Notes under the pieces: generated by a model | What the model was told of the DNA's origin: nothing | The model's database searches: none | The model's input: the letters and a program-made list of their open reading frames with translations, nothing else | Translations under genes and position numbers: made by a program | Part shown: positions 42,866-50,772 of the stretch, piece by piece | Numbering within the stretch: the stretch's first letter is position 1 | Layout: each line of letters begins with the position of its first letter | Source: Candidatus Saccharicenans sp. | GTDB taxonomy: Bacteria; Acidobacteriota; Aminicenantia; Aminicenantales; Saccharicenantaceae | Assembly (NCBI GenBank): GCA_024653215.1 | Contig: JANLFU010000002.1 | Coordinates: 62,001-126,000, forward strand | Length of the DNA stretch: 64,000 bases | Reading direction: 5' to 3'

Positions 42866-43285
42866 ATGAGAATTGTCCAAGAAGTAATTACCATATCAAC
42901 CCGCGGGCACAATGATATCCAGGACCTGACCCCGGAAGTGGAGCGCAGGCTTGAGGCCAGTGGCCTGAAGGAAGGACAGGCCCTGGTTTTTGTCCAGGGC
43001 TCGACGGCTGGGGTCACCACCATGGAATATGAGCCCGGGCTGGTCCAGGACCTGCCGGAACTCCTGGAAAAACTGGTGCCATCGAGCCGCAGCTACCATC
43101 ACGATGAAACCTGGGGCGATGCCAACGGCTTTTCCCACCTGCGGGCTTCGCTCCTCGGGCCCTCGCTCATGGTGCCCTTTGCCGGGGGCCGGTTGCAGCT
43201 GGGCACCTGGCAGCAGATCGTCCTGGTTGATTTTGACAACCGGCCGAGGAGCAGGTATGTCCTTCTGCAGTTCGTGGGAGAATAG
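42866..43285 (+). CDS. YjbQ/UPF0047 family protein (secondary thiamine-phosphate synthase-like)
   Basis: 139 residues from the ATG at 42866, which follows GGGAGCGAGAG; the track's start 30 codons upstream lies in the promoter region. Family motifs: ITISTRGHNDIQDLTPEV, LVFVQGSTAGVTTMEYEPG, HDETWGDANGFSHLRASLLGPS, and the C-terminal QLGTWQQIVLVDFDNRPR. Conserved His and Asp residues form the shared trimeric active site. Members show weak thiamine-phosphate synthase activity in E. coli, but the physiological role is open. Confidence 0.92.
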   Translation: MRIVQEVITISTRGHNDIQDLTPEVERRLEASGLKEGQALVFVQGSTAGVTTMEYEPGLVQDLPELLEKLVPSSRSYHHDETWGDANGFSHLRASLLGPSLMVPFAGGRLQLGTWQQIVLVDFDNRPRSRYVLLQFVGE

Positions 43286-43379
43286 CCGCGGCTAAAAAAT
43301 TTGCTCCGGGCCCGTCCGCGGGGATGATAATCCCGGCCGATGGAGTATAATTAGGTAAGCCAGAAAGAGAAGAGCCACG

Positions 43380-44714
43380 ATGGATATAAATGACCTCAGG
43401 GAATCGCTAAGGAAGAAGGCCAGGGGCCAGTCTCCGGATAAGGTCAAGGCCATCTGGCAGGAGCTCAATTCCCGGCAAAACCTGACCACGCGGGAGAAAC
43501 TGGAAAAGCTGCTGGAAATTTCCAGGAAGCAGAAGAAAGAACCGGAAGGGAAGACCATCCTGCCCGGGGAACGGCCAGGCCGGGGGGGAAGCGGCCAGCC
43601 GTTTCTCATCCTGGAAAACTCTTACCACCTCGGGGCCCGTTATGGACAGATTCCGCTGTCGCTGGGCCTGAATATTCCCGGCCAGGTCCTGGCCGTCCTG
43701 GCCAGGGACCGGGAATTTGAAAGCCTGTCACTGTCCGGGGCAGTCTTTATCGACCTGGAGACCACCGGGCTGGCCGGCGGCACCGGGACCGTGCCCTTCC
43801 TGGTCGGCCTGGGCTTTTTCGAGAATGATAACCTGAAGATAGTCCAGTATTTCCTGAACGACCTGGCGGCCGAGGGCCGGATGCTGGAAGACCTGAGGCA
43901 ACTCCTGGAAGAAAAAAAATTCACCTCGGTCGTTTCCTACAACGGCAAGGGCTTTGACCTGCCCCTCCTGGAGACCCGGTTTACCCTGAACCGGATGCGG
44001 CTGGTCCTGACAGGCCTGCCCCACCTCGATTTCCTGTACACGGCCCGGCACCTTTGGAAGCACAGGTATGAAAGCTGCCGCCTGTACGAGCTGGCCCTTA
44101 ACCACCTGGGGGTGGACCGGGCCGAGGACATCCCCTCCGAGGAGATTCCCTGGCGGTATTTTCAATACCTGAGGACCGGGGACTTCTCGCTGGTCGAACC
44201 GATTTTCTACCACAACCAGGAAGACCTGATGTCTCTCTACGGAGTGGTGGTGGCCGGCTCCCTGCTGGTGGCCCGAACCCTGGAACAGGACGAGGTGGAC
44301 ATCGAGGCTACCGAGCTACTGGGGGTGGGTAAGATCCTGGAGCGGGCCGGCCAGGTGGAAAGGTCAATCGCCTACTATGAAAAGGCCCTGGATAAAAACC
44401 TGCCGGAGCCGGTCTCGGCCAGGGTCCGGAAAAACCTGGCCCAGTATTTCAAGCGACAGAAGAAATGGGAGAAATCGATCGAGCTCTGGCAGCACCTTAT
44501 GGAAAACAGCGAGGACCTGGAGTGCTTCCGGGAGCTGGCCATCTACTATGAACATCACCGGAAAGACCCGGAGGAGGCCCTGAAGTATGCCCTGGACGGG
44601 CTGGCCCTGTCCCGGGGACGCGACTTAAAGTACGAGCAAGACTTCGAAAAAAGGGTGAATCGCCTTAACCATAAGGTCAGCAGGCTGAAGTCCACCAAGC
44701 CAGGCAGGCCCTGA
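43380..44714 (+). CDS. DEDD-superfamily exonuclease (YprB-like) with C-terminal TPR repeats
   Basis: 444 residues. A charged N-terminal region (1-60) precedes a ribonuclease H-like exonuclease domain: FIDLETTGLAGGTGTVPFLVG (first DE), VVSYNGKGFDLPLLETRF (second D), HLDFLYTARHLW, and HNQEDLMSLYGVV (final D). The C-terminal third contains TPR-like units (GKILERAGQVERSIAYYEKAL, AQYFKRQKKWEKSIELWQHLM, EALKYALDGLAL). This matches Bacillus YprB-like proteins, sometimes described as RNase H-like exonucleases; the substrate is not established. GAGAAGAG precedes the ATG, and a TATAAT lies at 43346-43351 without a good -35. Confidence 0.87.
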   Translation: MDINDLRESLRKKARGQSPDKVKAIWQELNSRQNLTTREKLEKLLEISRKQKKEPEGKTILPGERPGRGGSGQPFLILENSYHLGARYGQIPLSLGLNIPGQVLAVLARDREFESLSLSGAVFIDLETTGLAGGTGTVPFLVGLGFFENDNLKIVQYFLNDLAAEGRMLEDLRQLLEEKKFTSVVSYNGKGFDLPLLETRFTLNRMRLVLTGLPHLDFLYTARHLWKHRYESCRLYELALNHLGVDRAEDIPSEEIPWRYFQYLRTGDFSLVEPIFYHNQEDLMSLYGVVVAGSLLVARTLEQDEVDIEATELLGVGKILERAGQVERSIAYYEKALDKNLPEPVSARVRKNLAQYFKRQKKWEKSIELWQHLMENSEDLECFRELAIYYEHHRKDPEEALKYALDGLALSRGRDLKYEQDFEKRVNRLNHKVSRLKSTKPGRP

Positions 44715-44830
44715 GCCCGGCCGGTTCTGGAAAGAAAGGGGCTGTGCAGTGGCGGGCCTGGCCGGGAAGAGGCAGCGCGGCCGACCGGTCAGGGCTTCAC
44801 CCGGCTTAGTGCTGATTAAGGAGGCTGGCG

Positions 44831-45832
44831 GTGCGAGCCATGGTCGTTTCGGGGTTCAAGCCCGTTGAAGAAAACCCGCTGGAGCTACGGGAAGTGGCCA
44901 GCCCGGTTCCGGGTCCCAACGAAATCCTGATAAAGGTAAATTACTGCGGCGTCTGCCATACCGACCTGCACACGGTAGAAGGGGAGCTGCGCTCGGTGTC
45001 GCTGCCGAGAATTCCCGGGCACCAGGTGGTCGGGGTGGTGGAGCAAAAGGGCGAAGGGGCCGAACTTTTCAGGAAGGGAGACCGGGTTGGGGTGGCCTGG
45101 TTGTACAGCGCCTGCGGCCACTGCGACTTCTGTCGCCGCGGGCTGGAGAACCTCTGCCTGGAAGCCAGGTTTACCGGCTACCAGGTTGACGGTGGTTACG
45201 CCGAATACCTGGTTGCTCCCGAAAGCTTTGCCTACGAGCTGCCCGAGAATTTTCCCGACGAGCAGGCCGCCCCGCTGCTCTGTGCCGGGATCATCGGCTA
45301 CCGGGCCCTTCGGTTGAGCCGGGTCAAGCCCGGGCAGAAACTGGGGCTGTTCGGCTTCGGGGCCTCGGCCCACGTGACCATCCAGGTGGCCAGGCACTGG
45401 CACTGCCGGGTTTACGTTTTTTCGCGAAGCCCGCAGCACCGGCAGCACGCCCTGGAGCTGGGAGCCTGCTGGGCCGGTCAACCCGATGAGCTGCCTCCTG
45501 AGAAGCTTGATTCGGCCATCGTTTTCGCCCCGGCCGGAGAGGTGGCCCGCCTGGCCCTCAGGGCAGTGGACCGCGGCGGGACCGTGGCCCTGGCCGGAAT
45601 ATACATGAGCCCCATTCCGCAGATTGATTACGAAAACGAGCTCTACCACGAAAAATGCCTGAAGAGCGTGGCCAACGCCACCAGGCAGGACGGAGTCGAG
45701 TTTCTGAAGATGGCGGCCGATATCCCGGTTCGGACCGAGGTCAGGATTTATCCACTGGAAGAAGCCAACCGGGCCCTCTATGAGGTTAAGCACAGCCTGG
45801 TCACCGGGGCGGCCGTTCTTAAAATTGGCTGA
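44831..45832 (+). CDS. Zinc-dependent alcohol dehydrogenase family protein
   Basis: Medium-chain dehydrogenase of 333 residues; GTG start with AAGGAGG 8 bases upstream. The catalytic zinc site is CGVCHTDLH plus GHQVVG. The structural zinc Cys cluster is CGHCDFCRRGLENLC. The nucleotide-binding loop GLFGFGASAHVTIQVA departs slightly from GxGxxG, and the C-terminal part has GTVALAGIYMSPIPQ. Oxidises or reduces an alcohol/aldehyde with NAD(P); the substrate is unknown. Monocistronic and followed by the tRNA-Arg gene. Confidence 0.92.
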   Translation: MRAMVVSGFKPVEENPLELREVASPVPGPNEILIKVNYCGVCHTDLHTVEGELRSVSLPRIPGHQVVGVVEQKGEGAELFRKGDRVGVAWLYSACGHCDFCRRGLENLCLEARFTGYQVDGGYAEYLVAPESFAYELPENFPDEQAAPLLCAGIIGYRALRLSRVKPGQKLGLFGFGASAHVTIQVARHWHCRVYVFSRSPQHRQHALELGACWAGQPDELPPEKLDSAIVFAPAGEVARLALRAVDRGGTVALAGIYMSPIPQIDYENELYHEKCLKSVANATRQDGVEFLKMAADIPVRTEVRIYPLEEANRALYEVKHSLVTGAAVLKIG

Positions 45833-45838
45833 GGCCGG

Positions 45839-45867
45839 TTGAAAAATCTGTCCCGGTAAGATAATAT
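45839..45867 (+). promoter_or_regulatory. Candidate promoter of tRNA-Arg and the kinase gene
   Basis: TTGAAA, 17-base spacer, TAATAT; the start site would be about 12 bases before the tRNA. Confidence 0.4.
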
Positions 45868-45885
45868 TTAATAGCTCTTCGTTGG

Positions 45886-45959
45886 GCGCCCGTAGCTCAG
45901 TTGGATAGAGCGACTGACTACGAATCAGTAGGCCGCAGGTTCGAGCCCTGCCGGGCGCA
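45886..45959 (+). tRNA. tRNA-Arg (anticodon ACG)
   Basis: Full cloverleaf in 74 bases: acceptor stem GCGCCCG/CGGGCGC, D arm GCTC-AGTTGGATA-GAGC, anticodon stem ACTGA/TCAGT with loop CTACGAA (anticodon ACG, read as ICG after deamination), variable loop AGGCC, T arm GCAGG-TTCGAGC-CCTGC, discriminator A. CCA is not encoded. Confidence 0.97.
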
Positions 45960-45976
45960 CTCTTTACCTCCGCTCG

Positions 45977-46684
45977 ATGAAAGCTCTTCTGTTAATAGGC
46001 CCGCCCGGTGCCGGTAAGAGTCCGTTCGGGGATTACCTCCAGAAGCAATCCGGCGTCGAAAAAAGGTTCTGCCATCTCGATTTCGGCCGGGAGCTCCGGG
46101 AAATTATCAAGGAGCATTTGACGGCCGGGGCTGACCACCTTCCCGAAAAAGAGACGGAGAAAAAAGAACAGTCGGACCGGGAAGGCCGGGCCGGCCCGGC
46201 CGGAGCCGGTTATTTCAACCGGCAGGAACTGGAGCGGGTCAGGCAATCGGTGGAGACATCCAGCCTGTTTGAAGAGGCTGACCGGGAGCTGGTCAGAAAA
46301 ATTGTCCGCCATTTCCTGGAAAAAAACGCGGTTGGTGAGGATGATATTCTGATCCTTAACGGGCTGCCGCGCCACCGGGCCCAGCTGGGCTGGCTGGAAG
46401 ATATTCTGAACATTGCCCTGGTGGTGAACCTTGACTGTCCCGAGGACGTGGCCGTGCGCCGGATCCTGGCCAACCTGGACGGCGAGCGCCAGGGCCGGGA
46501 GGACGACCGGCTGGAGGTTATCGTCCGTCGCTACCGCCTCTACCAGGAGAAAACCGGGCCGCTCCTGGACTATTTCCGCCAGTCTGGAGTTCCGCTCATC
46601 AGCCTTAAGGTCGACCGGGAGACCAGGCCCGAGGCTCTCTGGGCCAAGCTCCAGTCGTTCCCGCCCTTTACCCTCTTATCTTAA
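45977..46684 (+). CDS. Adenylate-kinase-like nucleotide kinase with atypical P-loop
   Basis: 235 residues. N-terminal P-loop LLLIGPPGAGKSPFGDYL, where adenylate kinases have GxPGxGKGT. LNGLPRHRAQLGWLED corresponds to the conserved DGFPR segment, with Asn for Asp; RRYRLYQEKTGPLLDYFR matches the C-terminal adenylate kinase helix. A charged insert (EKETEKKEQSDREGRAGPAG) replaces part of the usual NMP region, and no LID zinc motif is seen. It starts 17 bases after tRNA-Arg with no ribosome site. Probably a nucleotide or small-molecule kinase derived from Adk; whether it phosphorylates AMP is uncertain. Confidence 0.75.
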   Translation: MKALLLIGPPGAGKSPFGDYLQKQSGVEKRFCHLDFGRELREIIKEHLTAGADHLPEKETEKKEQSDREGRAGPAGAGYFNRQELERVRQSVETSSLFEEADRELVRKIVRHFLEKNAVGEDDILILNGLPRHRAQLGWLEDILNIALVVNLDCPEDVAVRRILANLDGERQGREDDRLEVIVRRYRLYQEKTGPLLDYFRQSGVPLISLKVDRETRPEALWAKLQSFPPFTLLS

Positions 46685-46942
46685 AGTGTTTCTCGTCCAG
46701 AGAATTTATCTTCCCGTTATAGCTGGCGGGCCAGGCTGTCCGGACCATAATATATGAAAACTTATTCATATATCTGTTGCCCGAGTTTTTCTTCTTTCTT
46801 CCCCGAGTCCGGACGGGGTTCCAGGGTCGGTTGATTTTTCCGGGTAAATACTAACTAAAGGGGCTATGAACGGCCGGCCGGGGCCCGGCAATAATTTGTG
46901 GATATTCTTCCGCCAGCCGGCCTGTCCCGGTCAGGTCCTGGC

Positions 46943-48286
46943 TCAGCCGATGAGCTTTCTGGCTTCCAGGTAAAAACGCTTTTCCCAGGCCTCGCCCATG
47001 GAGAAAGTCTTGCGGGGCAGGGCTCCGTCCAGGATGACCGTGGGGAAAAGCTGGCACTTGTCCATGGCCGGAAGGTAAAAGCCCAGGTTCCCGGGTTTCT
47101 GGCGGCTGAGGTTCAGCAGCGAGTCATCGCCGTGAACGTAATCCAGGCCCGAAGCTTCCTTCTTTTTCAGGTAATCATCCAGGAAGGCCTGGAGGCTGCC
47201 CACGGTCAGGTTGTGTTTCGGTTGCAGGAACCTTATGGAATGGAAGCTGTTCTGCCCGACCAGTCCGGCTATCTGTTCCTGGTTCCGGCGGGCATTGACT
47301 GCCTGTTTCATTTCTTCAAAATCGTGGTGTTCCCGCAGTTCCACCCGGCCGTTGAAGAACTCCACCAGGTTCGGGACCAGGTTGTCCGGTTGGCGGACCT
47401 CAAACAGCACCCGGTGAATCGGCTCGAAGACCAGGGACTCGTCGTGCAGGTTGACCACCTCCACCAGGGCATAACGCAGGGGAGAGTTCCGCAGGTCTTC
47501 CGGGTTGCGGGCTGCGGCCTTGGCCCTTTCCCAGATGGTCTTGGCCGTGGCCAGGGAGTGGTTGCCGTCGCCCACGGCGAACAGCAGCAGGGGAGTATTG
47601 TCTGGCAATCCGTATTTTTTCTGGAATTCCCCGGGGCTGGCCAGGCGCTGGAGACCGTCCATGACCATTTTTTCCACCTCCGGCCGGTCGACCAGGAAGC
47701 CGCGCAGCCGCCCGGAGTTGAACATCAGCTCGAACTCGTACAGCCGGCTGAGCTCCCGGCTGTGGTCGGCGGCCGGGCCAATCAGCAGGTGGTCCGGGTC
47801 ATCAACGAGAATCATGATGTGGGGGGCCTCCAGGGCCGCTCCCTCTCTTATCTTCACCCGGGGCGGAATTCTTTCGATGATGGTGCCCTCGGTGGCCCGG
47901 ATGAGGCTGCTTGCCCTGGGATTGTAGTCGTAGGCCTCCAGGTCCAGGCAGAAGAGAAGTCCCCGCCGCCAGCCATGGGCGGTTTCTCGCTCGACGTAAA
48001 TCATTCCGGATACCTCCCGGAAAAGCCCGCGGCCCAGGTAGTCCTTCATGGCGGCCTGGATCCTGGCGATTCGCGCCTCTTTATCCGGAGAGTTCAGGTA
48101 AACTTCGGGGTAGATCAGGTGCAGCGTTGACGGGGCTTCCCCGACCAGCTCTTCCACCCTTTTCCAGTATTCCGGTTCCGAGGTGTACTGGTCGCAGGCA
48201 ATCACCGACCACTTCTGAAGGTCCAGGCCCTCTGCCGGCAGCAGGATTTCCGGGATGGCCATTCCCAGAGAACTGAAAATTTTCAT
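46943..48286 (-). CDS. DUF1015 family protein
   Basis: 447 residues, DUF1015: IPEILLPAEGLDLQKWSVIACDQYTSEPEYW, PRASSLIRATEGTIIERIPPRVKIREGAALE, ILVDDP, and FAVGDGNHSLATAKTIWE, the usual family signature near the middle. The C-terminal part has the typical LPAMDKCQLFPTVILDGALP. The family is widespread in anaerobes and has no settled function. The ATG follows AAAGGAT; a good promoter (48325-48353) lies upstream. Confidence 0.9.
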   Translation of the reverse strand: MKIFSSLGMAIPEILLPAEGLDLQKWSVIACDQYTSEPEYWKRVEELVGEAPSTLHLIYPEVYLNSPDKEARIARIQAAMKDYLGRGLFREVSGMIYVERETAHGWRRGLLFCLDLEAYDYNPRASSLIRATEGTIIERIPPRVKIREGAALEAPHIMILVDDPDHLLIGPAADHSRELSRLYEFELMFNSGRLRGFLVDRPEVEKMVMDGLQRLASPGEFQKKYGLPDNTPLLLFAVGDGNHSLATAKTIWERAKAAARNPEDLRNSPLRYALVEVVNLHDESLVFEPIHRVLFEVRQPDNLVPNLVEFFNGRVELREHHDFEEMKQAVNARRNQEQIAGLVGQNSFHSIRFLQPKHNLTVGSLQAFLDDYLKKKEASGLDYVHGDDSLLNLSRQKPGNLGFYLPAMDKCQLFPTVILDGALPRKTFSMGEAWEKRFYLEARKLIG

Positions 48287-48324
48287 CTTATGAATCCTTT
48301 CCTGTTTCAGGAATATGAAGTTTT

Positions 48325-48353
48325 TTTATATAACAACCGACGGCATTTTTCAA
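48325..48353 (-). promoter_or_regulatory. Promoter of the DUF1015 gene
   Basis: Minus strand TTGAAA, 17-base spacer, TATAAA; the start would be about 30 bases upstream of the ATG. Confidence 0.52.
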
Positions 48354-48524
48354 TTCCCGCAGCCTGACCGGAGGGGTTTACGAGCGGTCGAAAACGGCCC
48401 GGTGGCCGCCAGAGTTCTGGTTCTGGGCCGGCAAGTAACCTTTCGGTATTTCCAGAAGTAATGTTGAGCCATTTTTGTCGGACTCCCGTCGATCTATTTA
48501 ACTTCACGGGCCATGTTTTAGGAT

Positions 48525-48553
48525 TTGACAAAAGCCGGCCGATAAACTATAAA
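48525..48553 (+). promoter_or_regulatory. Promoter of the acyl-CoA dehydrogenase gene
   Basis: TTGACA (perfect), 17-base spacer, TATAAA. The start would be about 40 bases upstream of the GTG at 48601. Confidence 0.65.
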
Positions 48554-48600
48554 AGCTCATCATCAGGGCTTAATAAATTTACATAACAGTGAGGTGCGAT

Positions 48601-49755
48601 GTGATTTCCTTTGAGCTTACCGAAGAACTTAAAGCCTTGCAGGACATGGCCCACTCCTTTGCCGAAAAGGAGATGAGGCCCAAGGCCGCCCTCTACGACC
48701 GGGAGGAAAAATTCCCGGAAGAGGTCATGCAGAAGGCTTTCGAGGCCGGTTTCCTGACCTGCAATGTTCCGGTGGAATACGGCGGCGGCGGGCTGAGCGA
48801 CCTGGAAGTGGCCATAATCTCGGAAGAGCTGGCCTGGGGCTGCGCCGGCATGTACACCACCATGATGGCCAACTCCCTGGCCTTCACTCCAATCATCCTC
48901 TTCGGCAGCGAAGAGCAGAAGCAGAAATTCCTGACTCCCTTTTCCCGGAAGATGGCCTTTGCTTCCTACTGCCTGACCGAAAGGGAGGCAGGCTCGGATA
49001 CCTCGGCCATCAAGACCATTGCCCGAAAAGATGGCTCCGATTACGTGATCAACGGTTCCAAGTGTTTCATCACCAACGGCGGGGTGGCCAGCCTGTACGT
49101 GGTCTTCGCCAATGCCGCCCCGGAGAAGGGAGCCCGCGGTATAACTGCCTTCATAGTTCCCCGCGAGACTCCTGGAATAACCATCGGCAAGATTGAAGAC
49201 AAGATGGGTCACCGGGCCTCCAACACCGCCGAGATTTTCTTCGAGGACGTCCGGGTGCCGGCCGAGAACATCATCGGCCGGGTGGGCCAGGGCTTCCTGA
49301 TTGCCATGAGAACCTTCGACCGCACCCGCTCGGCCGTGGGCGCGGCCGGGGTCGGCCTGGCCCGGGCGGCCCTGGAGTACGCCGTGGATTACGCCAAGAC
49401 CCGGGTCCAGTTCGGCCAGCCCATCGCCACCTTCCAGGCCATCGGCTTCAAGATTGCCCAGATGGCCATGGAAATAGAGGCGGCCCGGCTGCTGGTCTGG
49501 AAGGCGGCCTGGATGGTTGATAAAGGCCTGCCCTGCGGGCTGAACTCGGCCATGGCCAAGTGCTTCGGCTCCGACCTGGCCATGTGGGCCTCGCTCGAAG
49601 CCCTGCAGATCCTGGGTGGTTACGGTTACATGAAGGACTACCCGGTGGAAAAGCTGGTCCGCGACGCCAAGCTGCTCCAGATTTACGAGGGCACCAACGA
49701 GATTCAGCGCCTGGTGATTTCGCGGGAAGTGATCGGACCGATAATCAGGAAGTAA
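48601..49755 (+). CDS. Acyl-CoA dehydrogenase
   Basis: FAD-dependent dehydrogenase introducing a 2,3-double bond into acyl-CoA. 384 residues from the GTG at 48601, which follows GAGG by 6 bases; the track's GTG at 48589 is less well placed. Features: PVEYGGGGLSDLEVAIISEELAWGC, YCLTEREAGSDTSAIKT (flavin/substrate), KCFITNGGVASLYVVFA, DKMGHRASNTAEIFFEDVRVP, RVQFGQPIATFQAIGFKIAQM, LGGYGYMKDYPVEKLVRDAK and the catalytic Glu in QIYEGTNEIQR. Short- or medium-chain class. No electron-transfer flavoprotein genes nearby. A bidirectional terminator follows. Confidence 0.95.
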   Translation: MISFELTEELKALQDMAHSFAEKEMRPKAALYDREEKFPEEVMQKAFEAGFLTCNVPVEYGGGGLSDLEVAIISEELAWGCAGMYTTMMANSLAFTPIILFGSEEQKQKFLTPFSRKMAFASYCLTEREAGSDTSAIKTIARKDGSDYVINGSKCFITNGGVASLYVVFANAAPEKGARGITAFIVPRETPGITIGKIEDKMGHRASNTAEIFFEDVRVPAENIIGRVGQGFLIAMRTFDRTRSAVGAAGVGLARAALEYAVDYAKTRVQFGQPIATFQAIGFKIAQMAMEIEAARLLVWKAAWMVDKGLPCGLNSAMAKCFGSDLAMWASLEALQILGGYGYMKDYPVEKLVRDAKLLQIYEGTNEIQRLVISREVIGPIIRK

Positions 49756-49776
49756 GCGGTTTCTGGAAGATAAAAA

Positions 49777-49810
49777 AAGGGCCTCTTCCGAGGCCCTTGT
49801 TCATTTTTGG
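49777..49810. terminator. Bidirectional intrinsic terminator between acyl-CoA dehydrogenase and exbD
   Basis: Perfect 9-bp stem AAGGGCCTC/GAGGCCCTT with TTCC loop (49777-49798). A7 on the left acts as a U tract for the minus-strand exbD message; TTGTTCATTTTT on the right serves the plus strand. Confidence 0.85.
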
Positions 49811-49840
49811 TTAAGAAAAAAGGAAAACAGGTGGGGGATA

Positions 49841-50227
49841 TTACTCTTCGAATTTCTCGGGGATGATAGCCAGTGTTTCTACGCCAGCGCCTTTGCAGAT
49901 ATCCATGACTTCCATGACCTTGCTGAAGGGCAGCTTGGCATCGGCCCGGATGAAGATGGTCTTATCCTGGCGGGCCGCATACAGACGGCGCAGCTCTTCC
50001 AGGAGCATCCTGAGCTCCAGCGGGTTTCTCTGTATTTCAACCTGGTCATTTTTCTTAACGGTCAGAACGATGACGTTGGGGTCCTGGCCGCCTTTGCTCT
50101 CAGCCTGGACTTCGGGCAGCTTGGCATCGATGCCCATCTGAACCATGGGAGTGATAACCATGAAGATGATCAATAAGACGAGTAAGACATCGCACAGCGG
50201 AACGACATTGGGTTCTGCTTTCGCCAT
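49841..50227 (-). CDS. ExbD/TolR family biopolymer transport protein, orphan
   Basis: 128 residues: an N-terminal cytoplasmic tip with the conserved VVPLCDVLLVLLIIFMVITPM membrane helix carrying the proton-relay Asp, then a periplasmic domain (NVIVLTVKKNDQVEIQRN, KTIFIRADAKLPFSKVMEVMDICKGAGV). ExbD normally works with an ExbB/TolQ partner to use the proton motive force for outer-membrane energisation. No ExbB, TonB or Tol gene is in the window, so the partner must be elsewhere. Strong AAGGAGGAG before the ATG and its own promoter. Confidence 0.93.
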   Translation of the reverse strand: MAKAEPNVVPLCDVLLVLLIIFMVITPMVQMGIDAKLPEVQAESKGGQDPNVIVLTVKKNDQVEIQRNPLELRMLLEELRRLYAARQDKTIFIRADAKLPFSKVMEVMDICKGAGVETLAIIPEKFEE

Positions 50228-50256
50228 ACTCTCCTCCTTAAAGTTGTTAGAAAATG

Positions 50257-50285
50257 ATTTTATTGCAAACTGCGGGCTTTGTCAA
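50257..50285 (-). promoter_or_regulatory. Promoter of the orphan exbD gene
   Basis: Minus strand TTGACA (perfect), 17-base spacer, TAAAAT. The start would be about 23 bases upstream of the ATG. Confidence 0.65.
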
Positions 50286-50358
50286 TTAAAAATCCTGTCC
50301 GCCTGCAATTTTTTAGAAGCTATTCTCTCAGATTTTTAACCCGGAAGCAACAGGTGGT

Positions 50359-50387
50359 TTGAATTTTTTTCCATGACGGGTTATATT
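50359..50387 (+). promoter_or_regulatory. Promoter of the TIGR04076 gene
   Basis: TTGAAT, 17-base spacer, TATATT, just before the GGAGGAGGAGGG ribosome site. Confidence 0.55.
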
Positions 50388-50405
50388 CATGGTGGAGGAG
50401 GAGGG

Positions 50406-50678
50406 ATGAAAGACTTAAAAGTGGAAGTGGTGGAGGTTATCTCCCGCTGCGGCGCCCGGCACAAGCCCGGCGATTGCTTTTACATCAGGGGAGAAGGGAT
50501 GCTGGAGGTCCCCGAGGGCAAGAAGGTCTGCCTGTATGCCCTGAACAGCCTTTTTCCTTTCCTGACCGCCAAGCAGCGCCAGGACGAGCTGCCCCAGGAC
50601 GACTGGATCGCCGAAACCGAAATTCTGACCTGTCCCGACCCTAAAGGCGTCAGGTTCAGGATCACCGCGCTCGACTGA
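50406..50678 (+). CDS. TIGR04076 family protein
   Basis: 90 residues. The ATG at 50406 follows an exceptional purine run GGAGGAGGAGGG; the track's start is 11 codons earlier. The sequence matches the family pattern: KVEVVEVISRCGARHKPGDCFYI, LEVPEGKKVCLYALNSLFPFL, TAKQRQDELPQDDWIAE, TCPDPKGVRFRI. The conserved Cys residues (CGA..., C in KVCLY, TCPDP) suggest a metal or redox site. Family function is unknown; members are common in anaerobes and archaea. Confidence 0.85.
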   Translation: MKDLKVEVVEVISRCGARHKPGDCFYIRGEGMLEVPEGKKVCLYALNSLFPFLTAKQRQDELPQDDWIAETEILTCPDPKGVRFRITALD

Positions 50679-50699
50679 GCGGGCGCTGGCCGCAGCTCT

Positions 50700-50728
50700 T
50701 TGATTTTTGCCTCCGGCTGTGGTATATC
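50700..50728 (+). promoter_or_regulatory. Promoter of cstA
   Basis: TTGATT, 17-base spacer, TATATC with TGTGG preceding it. The start would be about 37 bases upstream of the ATG. Confidence 0.45.
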
Positions 50729-50772
50729 TCTGTCTATTTTTTCCGGGACCGACTCGCTGACCGGAGGACAAG

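Larger units (their letters stand above)
48287..48600. other. Divergent intergenic region with promoters for DUF1015 and acyl-CoA dehydrogenase
   Basis: 314 bases. It holds a minus-strand promoter for DUF1015 and a plus-strand promoter for the acyl-CoA dehydrogenase. A 48-codon ORF (48315-48461, beginning MKFFYITTDG, weak AGGA) is open on the plus strand but overlaps the DUF1015 promoter; the 74-aa minus ORF in the track has no coding-like features. I do not call either as a gene. Confidence 0.5.

Noticed and set aside
48315-48461. 48-codon plus-strand ORF starting MKFFYITTDG
   Set aside because: Only a weak AGGA three bases before the ATG and it overlaps the DUF1015 promoter. Not excluded, but too weak to list as a gene.
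48307-48531. 74-codon minus-strand ORF between DUF1015 and the acyl-CoA dehydrogenase
   Set aside because: No ribosome site, unlikely composition, and it overlaps the two promoters.
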